From: a virus
Length of the DNA: 23,455 nt
Virus record (IMG/VR): IMGVR_UViG_3300007734_000493
Location: 1 to 23,455 of that record
Strand: one strand, 5' to 3'
This document shows, one piece after another, positions 1 through 8,568 of the stretch (positions are counted from its first letter, which is position 1; the number at the start of each line of letters is the position of its first letter). The notes below the pieces were generated by a model. The model searched no databases and was not told the DNA's origin. It saw only the letters and a program-made list of their open reading frames with translations. Position numbers and translations under genes: made by a program.

Positions 1-212
1 GCCTTATCGGCTAGTTTGTCGAATAGGCCTTTCAGCATCACCTTGATGTCACTGATGTCGCGGTGGTAGTCGTCTTTCCTGACGTATCTATCGGGTAACT
101 GCTTTATGTCGTCATCCAACTTGTCCAGCGTCTTCATAATCCTGTTAAGCACCCAACCGCCGAAAAATCCGATCAGTGCAATACCTACGTTTATCAGCGA
201 TTGGGCTTCCAT
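1..212 (-). CDS. Small membrane-anchored phage protein, C-terminus cut by window edge
   Basis: The visible 70 residues begin with an ATG placed directly after the stop of the 44-residue gene (TAAATG). Residues about 6-24 form one hydrophobic segment (INVGIALIGFFGGWV), followed by a charged, probably coiled-coil stretch with many Lys and Asp (LDKLDDDIKQL, then YVRKDDYHRDISDIKVML). This layout, an N-terminal membrane helix plus a short charged helix, is common in small phage proteins found after tail fibre genes and near lysis genes. A holin-associated or XhlA-like role is possible but is only inference. The frame is open to the left edge, so the end and any downstream endolysin lie outside the window. 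Confidence 0.72.
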   Translation of the reverse strand, partial: MEAQSLINVGIALIGFFGGWVLNRIMKTLDKLDDDIKQLPDRYVRKDDYHRDISDIKVMLKGLFDKLADK

Positions 213-347
213 TTATTTTGCTTCCAGTTGCGGTTGTGCCTGTGCCTGAATCTTGGCAATCAGGTCTTTGACTTGAATGAATGGCATATTCCCCAGCGCG
301 TTGAGGATGCCGTTGACTTCGTTCAGGTCAAGTTTCAGTTCGATCAT
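213..347 (-). CDS. 44-residue conserved-type phage protein
   Basis: The ATG overlaps the TGA of the tail fibre gene as ATGA, and the stop abuts the ATG of the next gene, so this is a tightly packed operon member. The product starts MIELKLDLNEVNGILNALGN and ends LEAK. The pattern (hydrophobic strand, then a helix, then a Gln/Ala-rich tail) matches short proteins I recall from many phages in this position; none has a known function to my knowledge. Its last codons and stop region share a 14-base identical stretch with the end of the preceding tail fibre gene. Confidence in the gene comes from the coupling on both sides, not from a recognised domain. Confidence 0.72.
   Translation of the reverse strand: MIELKLDLNEVNGILNALGNMPFIQVKDLIAKIQAQAQPQLEAK
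215..228. repeat. 14-base direct repeat, copy 1
   Basis: The bases ATTTTGCTTCCAGT occur here and again at 346-359. On the coding strand both copies encode the terminal Leu-Glu-Ala-Lys and run into the stop codon of two consecutive genes. Confidence 0.7.
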
Positions 348-1465
348 TTTGCTTCCAGTACGGCGAGTCTTGCTTCAAGTGCAGATATCTTGGCTTCGTG
401 GCTCTGCCATCCGGCAACGAGGTGGAATTGGTATGCGGTTTTGTCTACTGACCAAGGATGGTATTTAGTAGTCGGGTTCCCACCCTCGTCCGTACTTGCA
501 AGATCACCACCAACCGATACGGCACCGGGGAACACCTCGACCAACTCTTGCGCGATAACTCCGATGTGCGGTTTGTTGGTTTCATCAAACTTCCAGCTAT
601 ATTCACGCAGACGCGTCTGGCTGAGAATCTCTAGTGACCGTGTTTGCGGGGCATCACCAATCAGATTTTTCATTGTTGCATCTGAAGTAGTGTTGTAGCG
701 GGTTGCATTCCCCGTACGGTTAAAGTCAATAGAACCCTTTAAATCTCCAGCAGAATTAGCATAGAAGTATTGAAACGTATTATCGCCAGCATCCGCTGCG
801 TTCCACCCTGCAAGGACTGGATATCCAACATCTACTGTTTTAGCAACAATGGCACCAGCAGCGGACGTTGCAAGAACCGACATTGCTTTTGCAAATCCAA
901 TATTTATGTCAGCCGTTCCAACATCCAGCAATCCATAGCACTGCCCTATTTGGGTTTTGAAGTCACCCCAACGAAGAGCATTGGTTCCCAATCCGTAGGC
1001 GTTATTAGCTTCAGGGGTCGTGTCACGAAGACTCGTTGTTCTAAGCGTAGATGTTCCAGTCACGCCAAGCGTAGAGGAAAGCGTAGCCGCGCCAGTAGCA
1101 CTCAACGTCCCAGTGACAGCAAGACCAGTTGATGCAATATCCAGAACCTTGGCTCCACTAACCGCAAATCCGTCATTGTTTGCGCCAATTCGATACAGAC
1201 CCGTCCCCGTATCGGTGGACAAATAAAGCCCCGGAGCAGCCACCGTCCCTGCCGCAAAGTTAGACGCAGCCGCAGCACTCAAGCCAAACGCAAACGGTAT
1301 CTTGGCGGTTGTAGTGGTCTGCCCGTCCTTGGTGATGGTGGTGGATAAGCCCGTCCCAAGGTCAGCCGTTAGCGAGTTGAACGCGGTCGAACTGATGACC
1401 GTGCCGGTTACAACTGGCTGGCCTGACGAGTTGATGACAAATGTTCCGCTGCCGTTGAAAGACAC
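344..1465 (-). CDS. Tail fibre with C-terminal S74 intramolecular chaperone
   Basis: A 373-residue receptor-binding type protein. The start is GTG (1463-1465) with a strong AAGGAAGG site just upstream. The N-terminal 60 residues (SGTFVINSSGQPVVTGTVIS and following) resemble a virion-attachment segment I recall from several podophage fibres. The middle is low-complexity beta-structure type, rich in Gly, Thr, Ala and Ser. The last 113 residues are a peptidase S74/endosialidase chaperone domain: Ser261-Asp-x-x-x-Lys266 forms the self-cleavage dyad, followed by GVIAQELVEVFP and a C-terminal coiled coil (SALEARLAVLEAK). In this family the domain drives trimer folding and then cuts itself off before the Ser. 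It is the last large virion gene of the module and overlaps the following small gene by four bases. Confidence 0.88.
   Translation of the reverse strand: MSFNGSGTFVINSSGQPVVTGTVISSTAFNSLTADLGTGLSTTITKDGQTTTTAKIPFAFGLSAAAASNFAAGTVAAPGLYLSTDTGTGLYRIGANNDGFAVSGAKVLDIASTGLAVTGTLSATGAATLSSTLGVTGTSTLRTTSLRDTTPEANNAYGLGTNALRWGDFKTQIGQCYGLLDVGTADINIGFAKAMSVLATSAAGAIVAKTVDVGYPVLAGWNAADAGDNTFQYFYANSAGDLKGSIDFNRTGNATRYNTTSDATMKNLIGDAPQTRSLEILSQTRLREYSWKFDETNKPHIGVIAQELVEVFPGAVSVGGDLASTDEGGNPTTKYHPWSVDKTAYQFHLVAGWQSHEAKISALEARLAVLEAK
346..359. repeat. 14-base direct repeat, copy 2
   Basis: Second copy of ATTTTGCTTCCAGT, at the 3' end of the tail fibre gene, 131 bases from copy 1. The spacing equals the length of one small gene, so recombination between copies could remove or duplicate that gene (inference). 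Confidence 0.7.
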
Positions 1466-1480
1466 GATAAACCTTCCTTT

Positions 1481-3556
1481 CTATCTAAGTTGCTGAATTG
1501 TATTAGGAGCGGTTGCCCCAATATTTGGTCTTCTTGCAACAGAAACAATCCGGTTTCTTAATGCAGCTTGTGCTTGATCTCTAGCAATGTTTGACGCATT
1601 TTCACCAGACAAAGCAGCAGCAAGGCGTTTTTGTGCCGCTCCGGTAACAACGTCTTCTGCAATAGGTTTGACCATTAAATTAACGCCAGGAATGCGCTGC
1701 CCAATACTTAACAACTCGGCCATGATTTGTGGCGTTGTATTTGATCTGCTTGGTGCTGAAAAAGGAGGCTCAGAAGTCATTGCCAAGGAACCGCGCTCTA
1801 GTGTCCGTATTTGCGCCAATTCGTCGGGGCTGAATAAAGTCCGTAGTCTGTCTTCGCCAAGTTCATTTAATGCGCTTTTTAAACGCATTCCGTTAAAGGC
1901 TTTTTCACCATTAGATGTAGCTTTATTGACCGCCCAATTAAATGCCTCAGTCCTCAAATTGTGCCAAGGCGCAGCACCTTCTGTCGTTTTAGACAAAGAT
2001 TCCTTCAAGGCTTGAATGTCTCTTACATTGCCTTTAAGAATGTTTTGTTCAAAGAACCGATCAGGAGCAACATCGTTTATTGCTGCGGTGACGCTTTTGC
2101 CCGTTTCTTGCTCTGCAAATCGTTCTGCTGCCGCTTTCCTTGCGGCAAGCAATGCTTTAGACGCTCCCGCCTCTGGAATGTCTAATAGTGATTCGTTCAG
2201 GGTTTGTTTAATAGGTTGCAGTGCTTTTGCTATCGGACCAAACCCCGGATTGTTGTTATTGATTAAACGGTTTAATTTGTCGGCCTCATTGATAGTTAAA
2301 ACTTTTGTTTGTTTGCCACTAAACAATCCAAACTCTTTAAGCCTGCTCAAAACAGCGGGAGGAATATTTTCAGTCCCAAATTCATCGGCAATTTTTCCTG
2401 CTATGTCTGCCAGTTTTTGAGTTGGCAATGACGTTGTATCGCCAACACCGTGCGCTCTGTATGCGTTATAAAGATCGGTAACTGCCTCTCCTGCTTTAGC
2501 GTCTTTTTCCTGAAGAGTTTTAATGACTTTTTCAGATGCTTGCAATGTCGTTGCTGGTTGTGCTGCTTTTGGGTTAGTGCCAAAAATAACATCAGGGATG
2601 GATTTCATTTGTTCAGCCAACCGTTGCGCGTATGACTTTTGGGCAACATCTTGCTGTTGGAGTCTTTCGGTTATTGTCCCAGTTTCACCTCTTTGCACAG
2701 ATGGCAGATTAACTTCAACTTTTTGAAGATTTTGTTCTGCTGTCCATTGCGCGGGGTTTCTTGATATTTGTGCGCTAGTACCCATTCCCGGCCCTGCAAC
2801 CGATTCAATATCCAGTTTTCTAGCCAACATTTCAGGGTCTAGTTTCCCACCACTAGCTACTTGCCTTTTAGCATCCGATAAAAGTGAATCTTTAACTCCT
2901 TGCGACAAAGCATCGTAATCAACGCCGTTAGTTTTTAATGCCACTTTTACGTTATTTATAATAGTTGTGTCGGGGATTAAAGATCGCAAACCCTCTGCAA
3001 GTTTGTTTTTTGCAAACTGATAACCACTAACGATGCCTTCAACAATACGAGGAGCGGCAGCATTTAAAACACCGCCAGCAGCAGCACCAACACCCGCATT
3101 AATCATATTGGATGTTGATGTATTGTCAGGGTTGAAACCAGAATAACCGCCAGCAGCACCTGTTGCAGCACCAGACAAGAATCTTGGAACCAACCCCATG
3201 CCGCCGCCAGGAACTAGCGCAACCGGAGCCGCCATCCCAACATTACCGGCAAGCCTTGCAAAATCATATCCAGCACCAGACGGCGCGCCTTGTTTCCTGC
3301 CTTTTTCGTAATTAGAAACGTCTTGATTTACTTCTTGCGTGTATTGTTGCGCGGCTTCTGGGTCTGTCCAGTTTAGATATTTTTGTTTAAGTCCTTGCGT
3401 AATATCAGCGGCACCTCTGCCAACCCTAACAAGTGTTGAAGGGACTTCTGGCGTTGACGCAGCAACATCAAGAGCATCCGGCGAAGCAGGTAACGCTTTC
3501 CCTGCAATGATTGCAGACAATTGATCTAATGTAAGTTTAGAAAGATCAGGAGGCAT
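1481..3556 (-). CDS. Large internal virion / DNA ejection-type protein (691 aa)
   Basis: Starts with an ATG that overlaps the previous stop by one base (TAATG), with GGAGAAG upstream. Residues about 103-139 and 152-176 are Gly/Ala-rich and hydrophobic (for example MAAPVALVPGGGMGLVPRF), while the rest is mainly helical and charged with many Lys, Gln and Glu. Such a hydrophobic patch in an otherwise helical, soluble-looking protein of 600-700 residues, located between the tail genes and the fibre, is typical of podovirus ejection proteins that leave the capsid and form a channel through the host envelope. I see no lytic transglycosylase motif. The gene is clearly more AT-rich than the packaging genes. 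The role is inferred from position and composition; no specific family is recognised. Confidence 0.75.
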   Translation of the reverse strand: MPPDLSKLTLDQLSAIIAGKALPASPDALDVAASTPEVPSTLVRVGRGAADITQGLKQKYLNWTDPEAAQQYTQEVNQDVSNYEKGRKQGAPSGAGYDFARLAGNVGMAAPVALVPGGGMGLVPRFLSGAATGAAGGYSGFNPDNTSTSNMINAGVGAAAGGVLNAAAPRIVEGIVSGYQFAKNKLAEGLRSLIPDTTIINNVKVALKTNGVDYDALSQGVKDSLLSDAKRQVASGGKLDPEMLARKLDIESVAGPGMGTSAQISRNPAQWTAEQNLQKVEVNLPSVQRGETGTITERLQQQDVAQKSYAQRLAEQMKSIPDVIFGTNPKAAQPATTLQASEKVIKTLQEKDAKAGEAVTDLYNAYRAHGVGDTTSLPTQKLADIAGKIADEFGTENIPPAVLSRLKEFGLFSGKQTKVLTINEADKLNRLINNNNPGFGPIAKALQPIKQTLNESLLDIPEAGASKALLAARKAAAERFAEQETGKSVTAAINDVAPDRFFEQNILKGNVRDIQALKESLSKTTEGAAPWHNLRTEAFNWAVNKATSNGEKAFNGMRLKSALNELGEDRLRTLFSPDELAQIRTLERGSLAMTSEPPFSAPSRSNTTPQIMAELLSIGQRIPGVNLMVKPIAEDVVTGAAQKRLAAALSGENASNIARDQAQAALRNRIVSVARRPNIGATAPNTIQQLR

Positions 3557-5316
3557 TATTTCTTCTCCGATAATATTTTAAGACTCGCTCTTATTGCTTG
3601 CATTTGATTTTCTGAAAACATTGGATTAGCTTTTGCAAACGCTCTAACTTCTTTTTCAAAGTTATAATCCAATTTTCCATTCCGATCATAATAATCCGTT
3701 GCAAGCTCTGATATTTTTTGATCCCTAAGTGCTTTTTGTCTAAACACTTGAATTAACAAGTTTCGACCTTCCCGACTCTGTGCAAGTTGAGGAGTCATTG
3801 ACTGAAGCATCTGTGTTTCAGCAACCGCCATAGCTCCCGGCATCAAATTAGTGCCGCCTTGATTTTTAGCCTTCAATGCCATTTCAACAGAAATTGCACG
3901 AATTGCTTCTTCTGCTGGCAATCCTTCTGTTCTAATTCCCAATGATTGCCCAATGCTCTTTAATCCGCTGATTTGGTCTGCTAATTTTCCTTGAGCAACA
4001 TTCGGATCAGACGCAAGCGATTGCATCAAATCCAAATTGTTTATCATGGATTGGGCTTCTTGATAGCCGGTTCTTAGTAATTGTTCTTCTCTAGCAACCT
4101 CATTTGTTGCTCTTTTTTCTGATCTTGTTTTGTCTGCGGATTGTGTTGCTTGGTCTGCTGTAAATCCAATTCCTCTATTTGCAGGAGTGTTTACAGGAAT
4201 ACCCGCTGCTCTAGCTTGACCTATTTCCTGCACCGGAATCCCAGTAATTTCTCCTTGTGAATTTGTAGTGGGTTGCGCTGGTTTTTGTATCAAATATTGA
4301 ATTGCATCTGCTTTAGTCATTTTTTGAATACCACCACCGGGCATAGGAACATCTACAAGTTCAAACGCTGATTTTGCTTGTTCAGTATTTTTCGTAATAT
4401 CAGACGAAGAACCCAAAAACCCCGGAGCAGTTGAAACCGTGCGAGTGTCAAAATTAAATGTTTGTCCTGGGTCTAGTTTTGGAGAAGGAGCAAAAATAAC
4501 TTCTGGTTTTCCTTGTGCGTTCATTCTAAGAATTGGCGCACCTTCTCTGCCAACGATAGGTTCTTGAGACTTTTGAAAAGCCGTTTGCAACCAACCTGCC
4601 AGCGTACCCATTGCAGGATTCCCAGAACCTTGCGTCAACAACATGGCTGCGCGTGGGTCAATTGGCAAACCAGCATTAGGAGCGGAAACTCTTGCCGCTG
4701 CTGAATTTGTCGGGCCAGCAGCACCACCAGAAACTTGTTCTGCCGACAATGCTTGCGGGGCAGTTGCGGATGCAGAACCCGCCCCCATTCCTTTTAGGAC
4801 ATTAACCATTTCTTGCTGATTTCTATTCCTCTGCATCTCAGCCATGCCCATTGCTTGCGTGGCAGGATGCTTGAAATACTCTAGAGCGGCAGCTTGCGGA
4901 TTAGGAGCAACCGCAGGAATGGCAGGGATTACGCCCATTCCATCTTTCAATGCAAGGTTTGGGTTATCTTGGAAATCGGCAGTCTCAGGCTTGAATGAAC
5001 CTTCAGGTACTGCTGGCTTGCCCATTGCCAGTTCATTTGCCCGTGTCATCGTTGCCATCAGATCAGATTGCGACTTCTCTCCAACTGCTTTCCTTTCCTC
5101 GGCAATGTCTCGCTGCGCTTTCCCGCCCATATAGCCCTGTAAAGCCTTGGTTAGCCCTGCAAGCGGAGATATAGGAGCTTCGATGCCCTGATAGCTAAAT
5201 CTTTCTGTAGGCTGGAAAGCCTGTTGTTGCATGATCTCGGCCATCTTCTGCCGACGAGCTAATTCGTCAAGTTGCGTCTGGTACGGATTTGCAAGGTTGA
5301 AATTGACATCAGCCAT
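3556..5316 (-). CDS. Internal virion / ejection-type structural protein (586 aa)
   Basis: One-base TAATG overlaps link it to the genes on both sides; GGAG lies about 11 bases before the ATG. The protein is helical and rich in Gln, Ala and Met. The N-terminus (NPYQTQLDELARRQKMAEI) looks like a helical assembly segment, the centre is Pro/Ala-rich and probably disordered, and the C-terminal 180 residues are helical with regular charged heptads (KTRSEKRATNEVAREEQLL). No enzymatic motif is seen. In phages with this gene order, the protein at this place is usually reported as a virion structural or DNA-transfer protein. Translational coupling with the 429- and 691-residue genes suggests the three products act together, possibly as the P22 gp7/gp16/gp20-like trio, which is an analogy of position only. 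Confidence 0.72.
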   Translation of the reverse strand: MADVNFNLANPYQTQLDELARRQKMAEIMQQQAFQPTERFSYQGIEAPISPLAGLTKALQGYMGGKAQRDIAEERKAVGEKSQSDLMATMTRANELAMGKPAVPEGSFKPETADFQDNPNLALKDGMGVIPAIPAVAPNPQAAALEYFKHPATQAMGMAEMQRNRNQQEMVNVLKGMGAGSASATAPQALSAEQVSGGAAGPTNSAAARVSAPNAGLPIDPRAAMLLTQGSGNPAMGTLAGWLQTAFQKSQEPIVGREGAPILRMNAQGKPEVIFAPSPKLDPGQTFNFDTRTVSTAPGFLGSSSDITKNTEQAKSAFELVDVPMPGGGIQKMTKADAIQYLIQKPAQPTTNSQGEITGIPVQEIGQARAAGIPVNTPANRGIGFTADQATQSADKTRSEKRATNEVAREEQLLRTGYQEAQSMINNLDLMQSLASDPNVAQGKLADQISGLKSIGQSLGIRTEGLPAEEAIRAISVEMALKAKNQGGTNLMPGAMAVAETQMLQSMTPQLAQSREGRNLLIQVFRQKALRDQKISELATDYYDRNGKLDYNFEKEVRAFAKANPMFSENQMQAIRASLKILSEKK

Positions 5317-6605
5317 TATTGCAACGCTCCATAATTAACCATCTTGAACCCGCTAGGATGCTCAATAACGGCTTCCGGCATGACTCGTTCAACTTCATCA
5401 GCCATTACGCCGCGTTGACGTTCTCCAAATATGTCATATTCGTATATGCCGATTCCAATCGGATGCGTTCCAACTCGTTCAATGTTGGACTTCAGTCTGC
5501 GGTCTGAAAAATACATTCCTGCCGCTTGAGCACCCGCACCAAGCAACCCATAAAGGCCAGCGTTTTGAGCGTTTACGTTAGCCGATTGAATACCATAGTT
5601 TTGCGTATTGGCTTGTCCTTGGGCTTGCGTCCCCGCCATCACCGGAGCAGGTGCTACGTTCTGTCCCGTGTAACCTTGAAATTGCGGCATCTGCAATTGA
5701 CTTCCAGACATTAGCCCTGAAATCTCGTTCAGCGGTTGATTTCTTAACGCCAACTGTTGCTGTAGTGATTGCTGCTGCGCGGTATTGCCAAACTGCCCAC
5801 CTTGCAACGCTTGGTTGTAACCTTGAGCGTTTGCGGCAGTATCAAGATTAATTCCTTGCAATGCAGCTTGTGAAAGTAGGTCATTTTTCTGCTGGTTCAC
5901 ATCAATCATCGCATTCGTGTAAGCCTCGCCGCCAGGGGTCAAGCCTTGGTTTGCAAGTCTCGTCCTTGTAGCGGCTTCCTGACGATCTAGTTGCGGCTGA
6001 AGTCGAGCCATGATTGCTTCTTGGCCTGTCGTGCCGGCATTGACAGGCATTCTCGCAATGCCGCTGGTATCTAAGGACGTTTGGATGCCGGGAAGGTTGG
6101 GATTAAACCGCGTTCCAAGGACATTCCTTGCCGTTCCAATTCCTTGTTCGCCAAGGTTTGCAAGGCTCGTCTGCACCCGTTGTTGAGCCTCTAGCGTTTG
6201 CTGCGCTTGCGGGTTAAGCGTTTGCGTAACGGTAGGCTGATCGTTTGGCGTTGAAGTGGTGTACTGCTCACGGGTTGGCGCGATCGGAGCTACACCACCA
6301 CCTTGCCCGTACATCGGCGTGGTTCCGTCCTCACCGCCATAACCAATAATCCCGCCTTTACCGCCCGTCGCGTTGTACTGCTGCAACTGCTGGTTATAGG
6401 CTTGATTCGCCTGATCGTAGGCCGATTGATTGAACTTAGGAGTAGCGTCCCCGTAGGTTACGACTTGCGAACCCAAAGGTCCGTAAATATTGGGATTAGA
6501 CATCCTGCCGCTAATCCTCGCTGCATCGGCATTAGCCGCTCCTTGCGCGGTTGCAGCTGCCGCGTAATCAGGTGCGGCTGGTGCGGACGGTGAACTTTTT
6601 CCCAT
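5316..6605 (-). CDS. Ejection-region virion protein with short C-terminal S74-like domain (429 aa)
   Basis: ATG preceded by AGGAGA. The first 30 residues are Ala/Ser/Pro-rich (SAPAAPDYAAAATAQGAANA), followed by a Gln/Asn/Gly-rich helical region with many alternating Ala and Gln up to about residue 360. The last 63 residues match the start of an S74 chaperone domain: Ser367-Asp-Arg-Arg-Leu-Lys372, then IGIGIYEYDIF and GVMADEVERVMPEAV. The domain is much shorter than the usual 110 or so residues and lacks the C-terminal coiled coil present in the tail fibre of this window. The Ser/Lys dyad is intact, so self-cleavage near residue 366 is possible but unproven. It is most likely a virion component of the ejection group, given its coupled downstream neighbours. 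Confidence 0.78.
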   Translation of the reverse strand: MGKSSPSAPAAPDYAAAATAQGAANADAARISGRMSNPNIYGPLGSQVVTYGDATPKFNQSAYDQANQAYNQQLQQYNATGGKGGIIGYGGEDGTTPMYGQGGGVAPIAPTREQYTTSTPNDQPTVTQTLNPQAQQTLEAQQRVQTSLANLGEQGIGTARNVLGTRFNPNLPGIQTSLDTSGIARMPVNAGTTGQEAIMARLQPQLDRQEAATRTRLANQGLTPGGEAYTNAMIDVNQQKNDLLSQAALQGINLDTAANAQGYNQALQGGQFGNTAQQQSLQQQLALRNQPLNEISGLMSGSQLQMPQFQGYTGQNVAPAPVMAGTQAQGQANTQNYGIQSANVNAQNAGLYGLLGAGAQAAGMYFSDRRLKSNIERVGTHPIGIGIYEYDIFGERQRGVMADEVERVMPEAVIEHPSGFKMVNYGALQ

Positions 6606-7011
6606 GTTTCTCTCCTAAAAATCTGCAATCATCTTTATGCAAGGTCAGGAAGACTATATCTCCCTCCGGCCTTCCATCCTTGATTCTGCCTTCCTCGGCA
6701 AAACCCATGTTTTTAACCATCTTCATAGATTTCTCGTTATCACTTCCTACCGGCACGATGATCTTGTCCACCATCGCTACGTTAAACGGATAGTCAAATA
6801 TCGCTGCTAAGTAAGCAGGGGTCATCCGGCCTTCTATCGCTATGTGGCACCAAATGCTCTTGTGGTTCCAGTTCTCGTAAATCACGCCAGCAACAATTTC
6901 ATCATCCCGCTTCAGCCCGATAGCCTGTGACCGCTCTTCAAAATACCCACCTTGGACGCGTCGAGCGACCCAATGGCCGATCTCCGCGCCAGTCGTTATA
7001 TTCCAGCCCAT
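6568..7011 (-). CDS. GNAT-family acetyltransferase
   Basis: I choose the ATG at 7009-7011 (147 aa): it has AGG five bases upstream, whereas the longer GTG reading from 7044 has no good ribosome site. The fold pattern fits GNAT: hydrophobic strand IVAGVIYENW, then SIWCHIAIEG, then the acetyl-CoA region VDKIIVPVGSDNEKSMKMVK followed by NMGFAEEG, the usual 'N...A.. . GF...G' ending. It transfers an acetyl group from acetyl-CoA to an unknown acceptor. The gene overlaps the 3' end of the upstream tail gene by 16 bases and runs 38 bases into the start of the next gene, so it is embedded in the virion operon. A role in modifying a virion or host protein is inference; similar GNAT genes often occur at this site in podophages as I recall. 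Confidence 0.85.
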   Translation of the reverse strand: MGWNITTGAEIGHWVARRVQGGYFEERSQAIGLKRDDEIVAGVIYENWNHKSIWCHIAIEGRMTPAYLAAIFDYPFNVAMVDKIIVPVGSDNEKSMKMVKNMGFAEEGRIKDGRPEGDIVFLTLHKDDCRFLGEKHGKKFTVRTSRT

Positions 7012-8552
7012 CCGACCTGATAAACCACATCGGTAGATGCCCACTCAATTTCTAGCCCAGCACTAGCACTCGTCAGAAGAACCGCACCGCAGTAGCCCAA
7101 TCCCGTAACCCCCTGCCAGTTGTTTGTAATCTGCAACCCAGAACCCCAGTAAGATACATCCCAAGTTCCAACGTCCCACTTACCAACCGAACTAGGCGAA
7201 AACGATAATGGCGTTGCGTTGTTCTGAACGTCAAAATCTACGTTTATGCCGACGGAAATAGCAGGGGTTCCGTTGGTGAAAATACTTGGTCGCGCACGGG
7301 TAAAATACTTCTTCACGCCACGCGAACCGAGATAATTAAACGCTTGCAGGGCGTTGGCAGAGATGCTCGTGCCATTGTCCGAATAACTCGTATCCCACGC
7401 CTCACCGACAAAGCCATTCCCGCCAAAGAAAGGATCATCGCCAAAGTTCTCCCAGACGTTAGCTTCCCATCCGGTGAACTGGCACCATGACTTCGTAATT
7501 GTATTCATGGCGTATTGTTGTTGGAGCGAACCGTCAGAAACGGGAATGTTAATCCAAACCGCGTTACGCTTGGCGTTGTAGAAGACCTGCCACCCAACGG
7601 AAGAATGTGTCCCACCGTAGTCCGTAGTGGCTTGTGTAATCGCTCCCTGAATCTTGTTCGACAGCGCAACCCTGGGATCAAGCCTTGATGATTGAAGACT
7701 TGATGCCATCGGCATCAGACCGTCATAAGTCAGGATTAGCAGATCGCCGCCCCATTTGAGCATGGCTCGTTTAGAAATAGGGCTACCGAGCTTCCAGACC
7801 CCCGCTAATGCCCATGTAGCCTCGCTTGATGGGTCAGTACCTCGATAAACGATGACCTCGCCATTGCTCGTTATAAAAGCTAGGTTGTCATCCATGCCAT
7901 AGCCCGCGTCAAGCGTCCAAGTATCCAGATCAACCAGATGCCCCCCGGCTTTAGCGATGGAACTGAGATCGAGAACTTGAGCTGCTCCTCCTACGGCAGA
8001 AGTCGGTAGATACCATGCTTTCAGCGTGTTTTTTTGGATAAACCAGACGCGGTTTTTGAATAGGGTGACGTTATCAAGAGTTGTCGTGGTTACGCCGGTA
8101 ATCGCCGGGGTCGAGGCGTTATCTATAGATACCCAAGTCGTGCCATCGTAGAGCAAGGGCTTATCAACGCCATTAACCGCGTAGATGTACGATCCACCAG
8201 CAGTAGTTACGTTCGTATATTCCCAGATAGCGTTAGTCAATCCGGTGACGACAGCGGCTCCTACAGCCCCTCCAGCAGTCGCATCGTATATAGAAAACGA
8301 TGGAGTCCCGACCACCGCAAAGAGCTTTTCAGTCGCCCCGCCGGAATACGCGAAAAGGCTCTGAACCTGACCATTCATTCCCGTAGCGTAACGGTTATAC
8401 CCGCCGCGCAAGACGCAACTGCTCACGGTCGGGAAATAATTGACTAGCGTTACCGCGTCCATCGGCTCCATATTGGCGATTGAATCACGCGCATTCCACC
8501 CGCCGACAGGGGCAGGGATAGACTGCACATTGGCAGCGGTTCGTTGAACCAT
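6996..8552 (-). CDS. Tail/connector beta-propeller-like structural protein (518 aa)
   Basis: The best start is the ATG at 8550-8552, preceded by GAGAAG at the right distance and 16 bases after the upstream stop; the frame is open to 8636 but this would overlap the upstream gene without a ribosome site. The protein is beta-rich with repeated short strands and Gly/Thr/Trp turns (SLFAYSGGATEKLFAVVGTP, LLYDGTTWVSIDNAS, GEVIVYRGTDPSSEATW, LLILTYDGLMPMASSLQ), a look shared with beta-propeller tail proteins such as P22 gp10, although I cannot confirm that family. Near the end (residues about 459-469) is WDVGTWDVSYW, a motif partly shared with a small head protein at 15230-15832. It is probably a head-to-tail stabilising or tail hub component. 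Neighbours support a virion role. Confidence 0.76.
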   Translation of the reverse strand: MVQRTAANVQSIPAPVGGWNARDSIANMEPMDAVTLVNYFPTVSSCVLRGGYNRYATGMNGQVQSLFAYSGGATEKLFAVVGTPSFSIYDATAGGAVGAAVVTGLTNAIWEYTNVTTAGGSYIYAVNGVDKPLLYDGTTWVSIDNASTPAITGVTTTTLDNVTLFKNRVWFIQKNTLKAWYLPTSAVGGAAQVLDLSSIAKAGGHLVDLDTWTLDAGYGMDDNLAFITSNGEVIVYRGTDPSSEATWALAGVWKLGSPISKRAMLKWGGDLLILTYDGLMPMASSLQSSRLDPRVALSNKIQGAITQATTDYGGTHSSVGWQVFYNAKRNAVWINIPVSDGSLQQQYAMNTITKSWCQFTGWEANVWENFGDDPFFGGNGFVGEAWDTSYSDNGTSISANALQAFNYLGSRGVKKYFTRARPSIFTNGTPAISVGINVDFDVQNNATPLSFSPSSVGKWDVGTWDVSYWGSGLQITNNWQGVTGLGYCGAVLLTSASAGLEIEWASTDVVYQVGWAGI

Positions 8553-8568
8553 TCTTCTCGTTGCCAAG

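Noticed and set aside
2401-2726. Short open frames on both strands inside the 691-residue gene
   Set aside because: The region is AT-rich low-complexity coding sequence; the alternative frames have no start signal and no family pattern.
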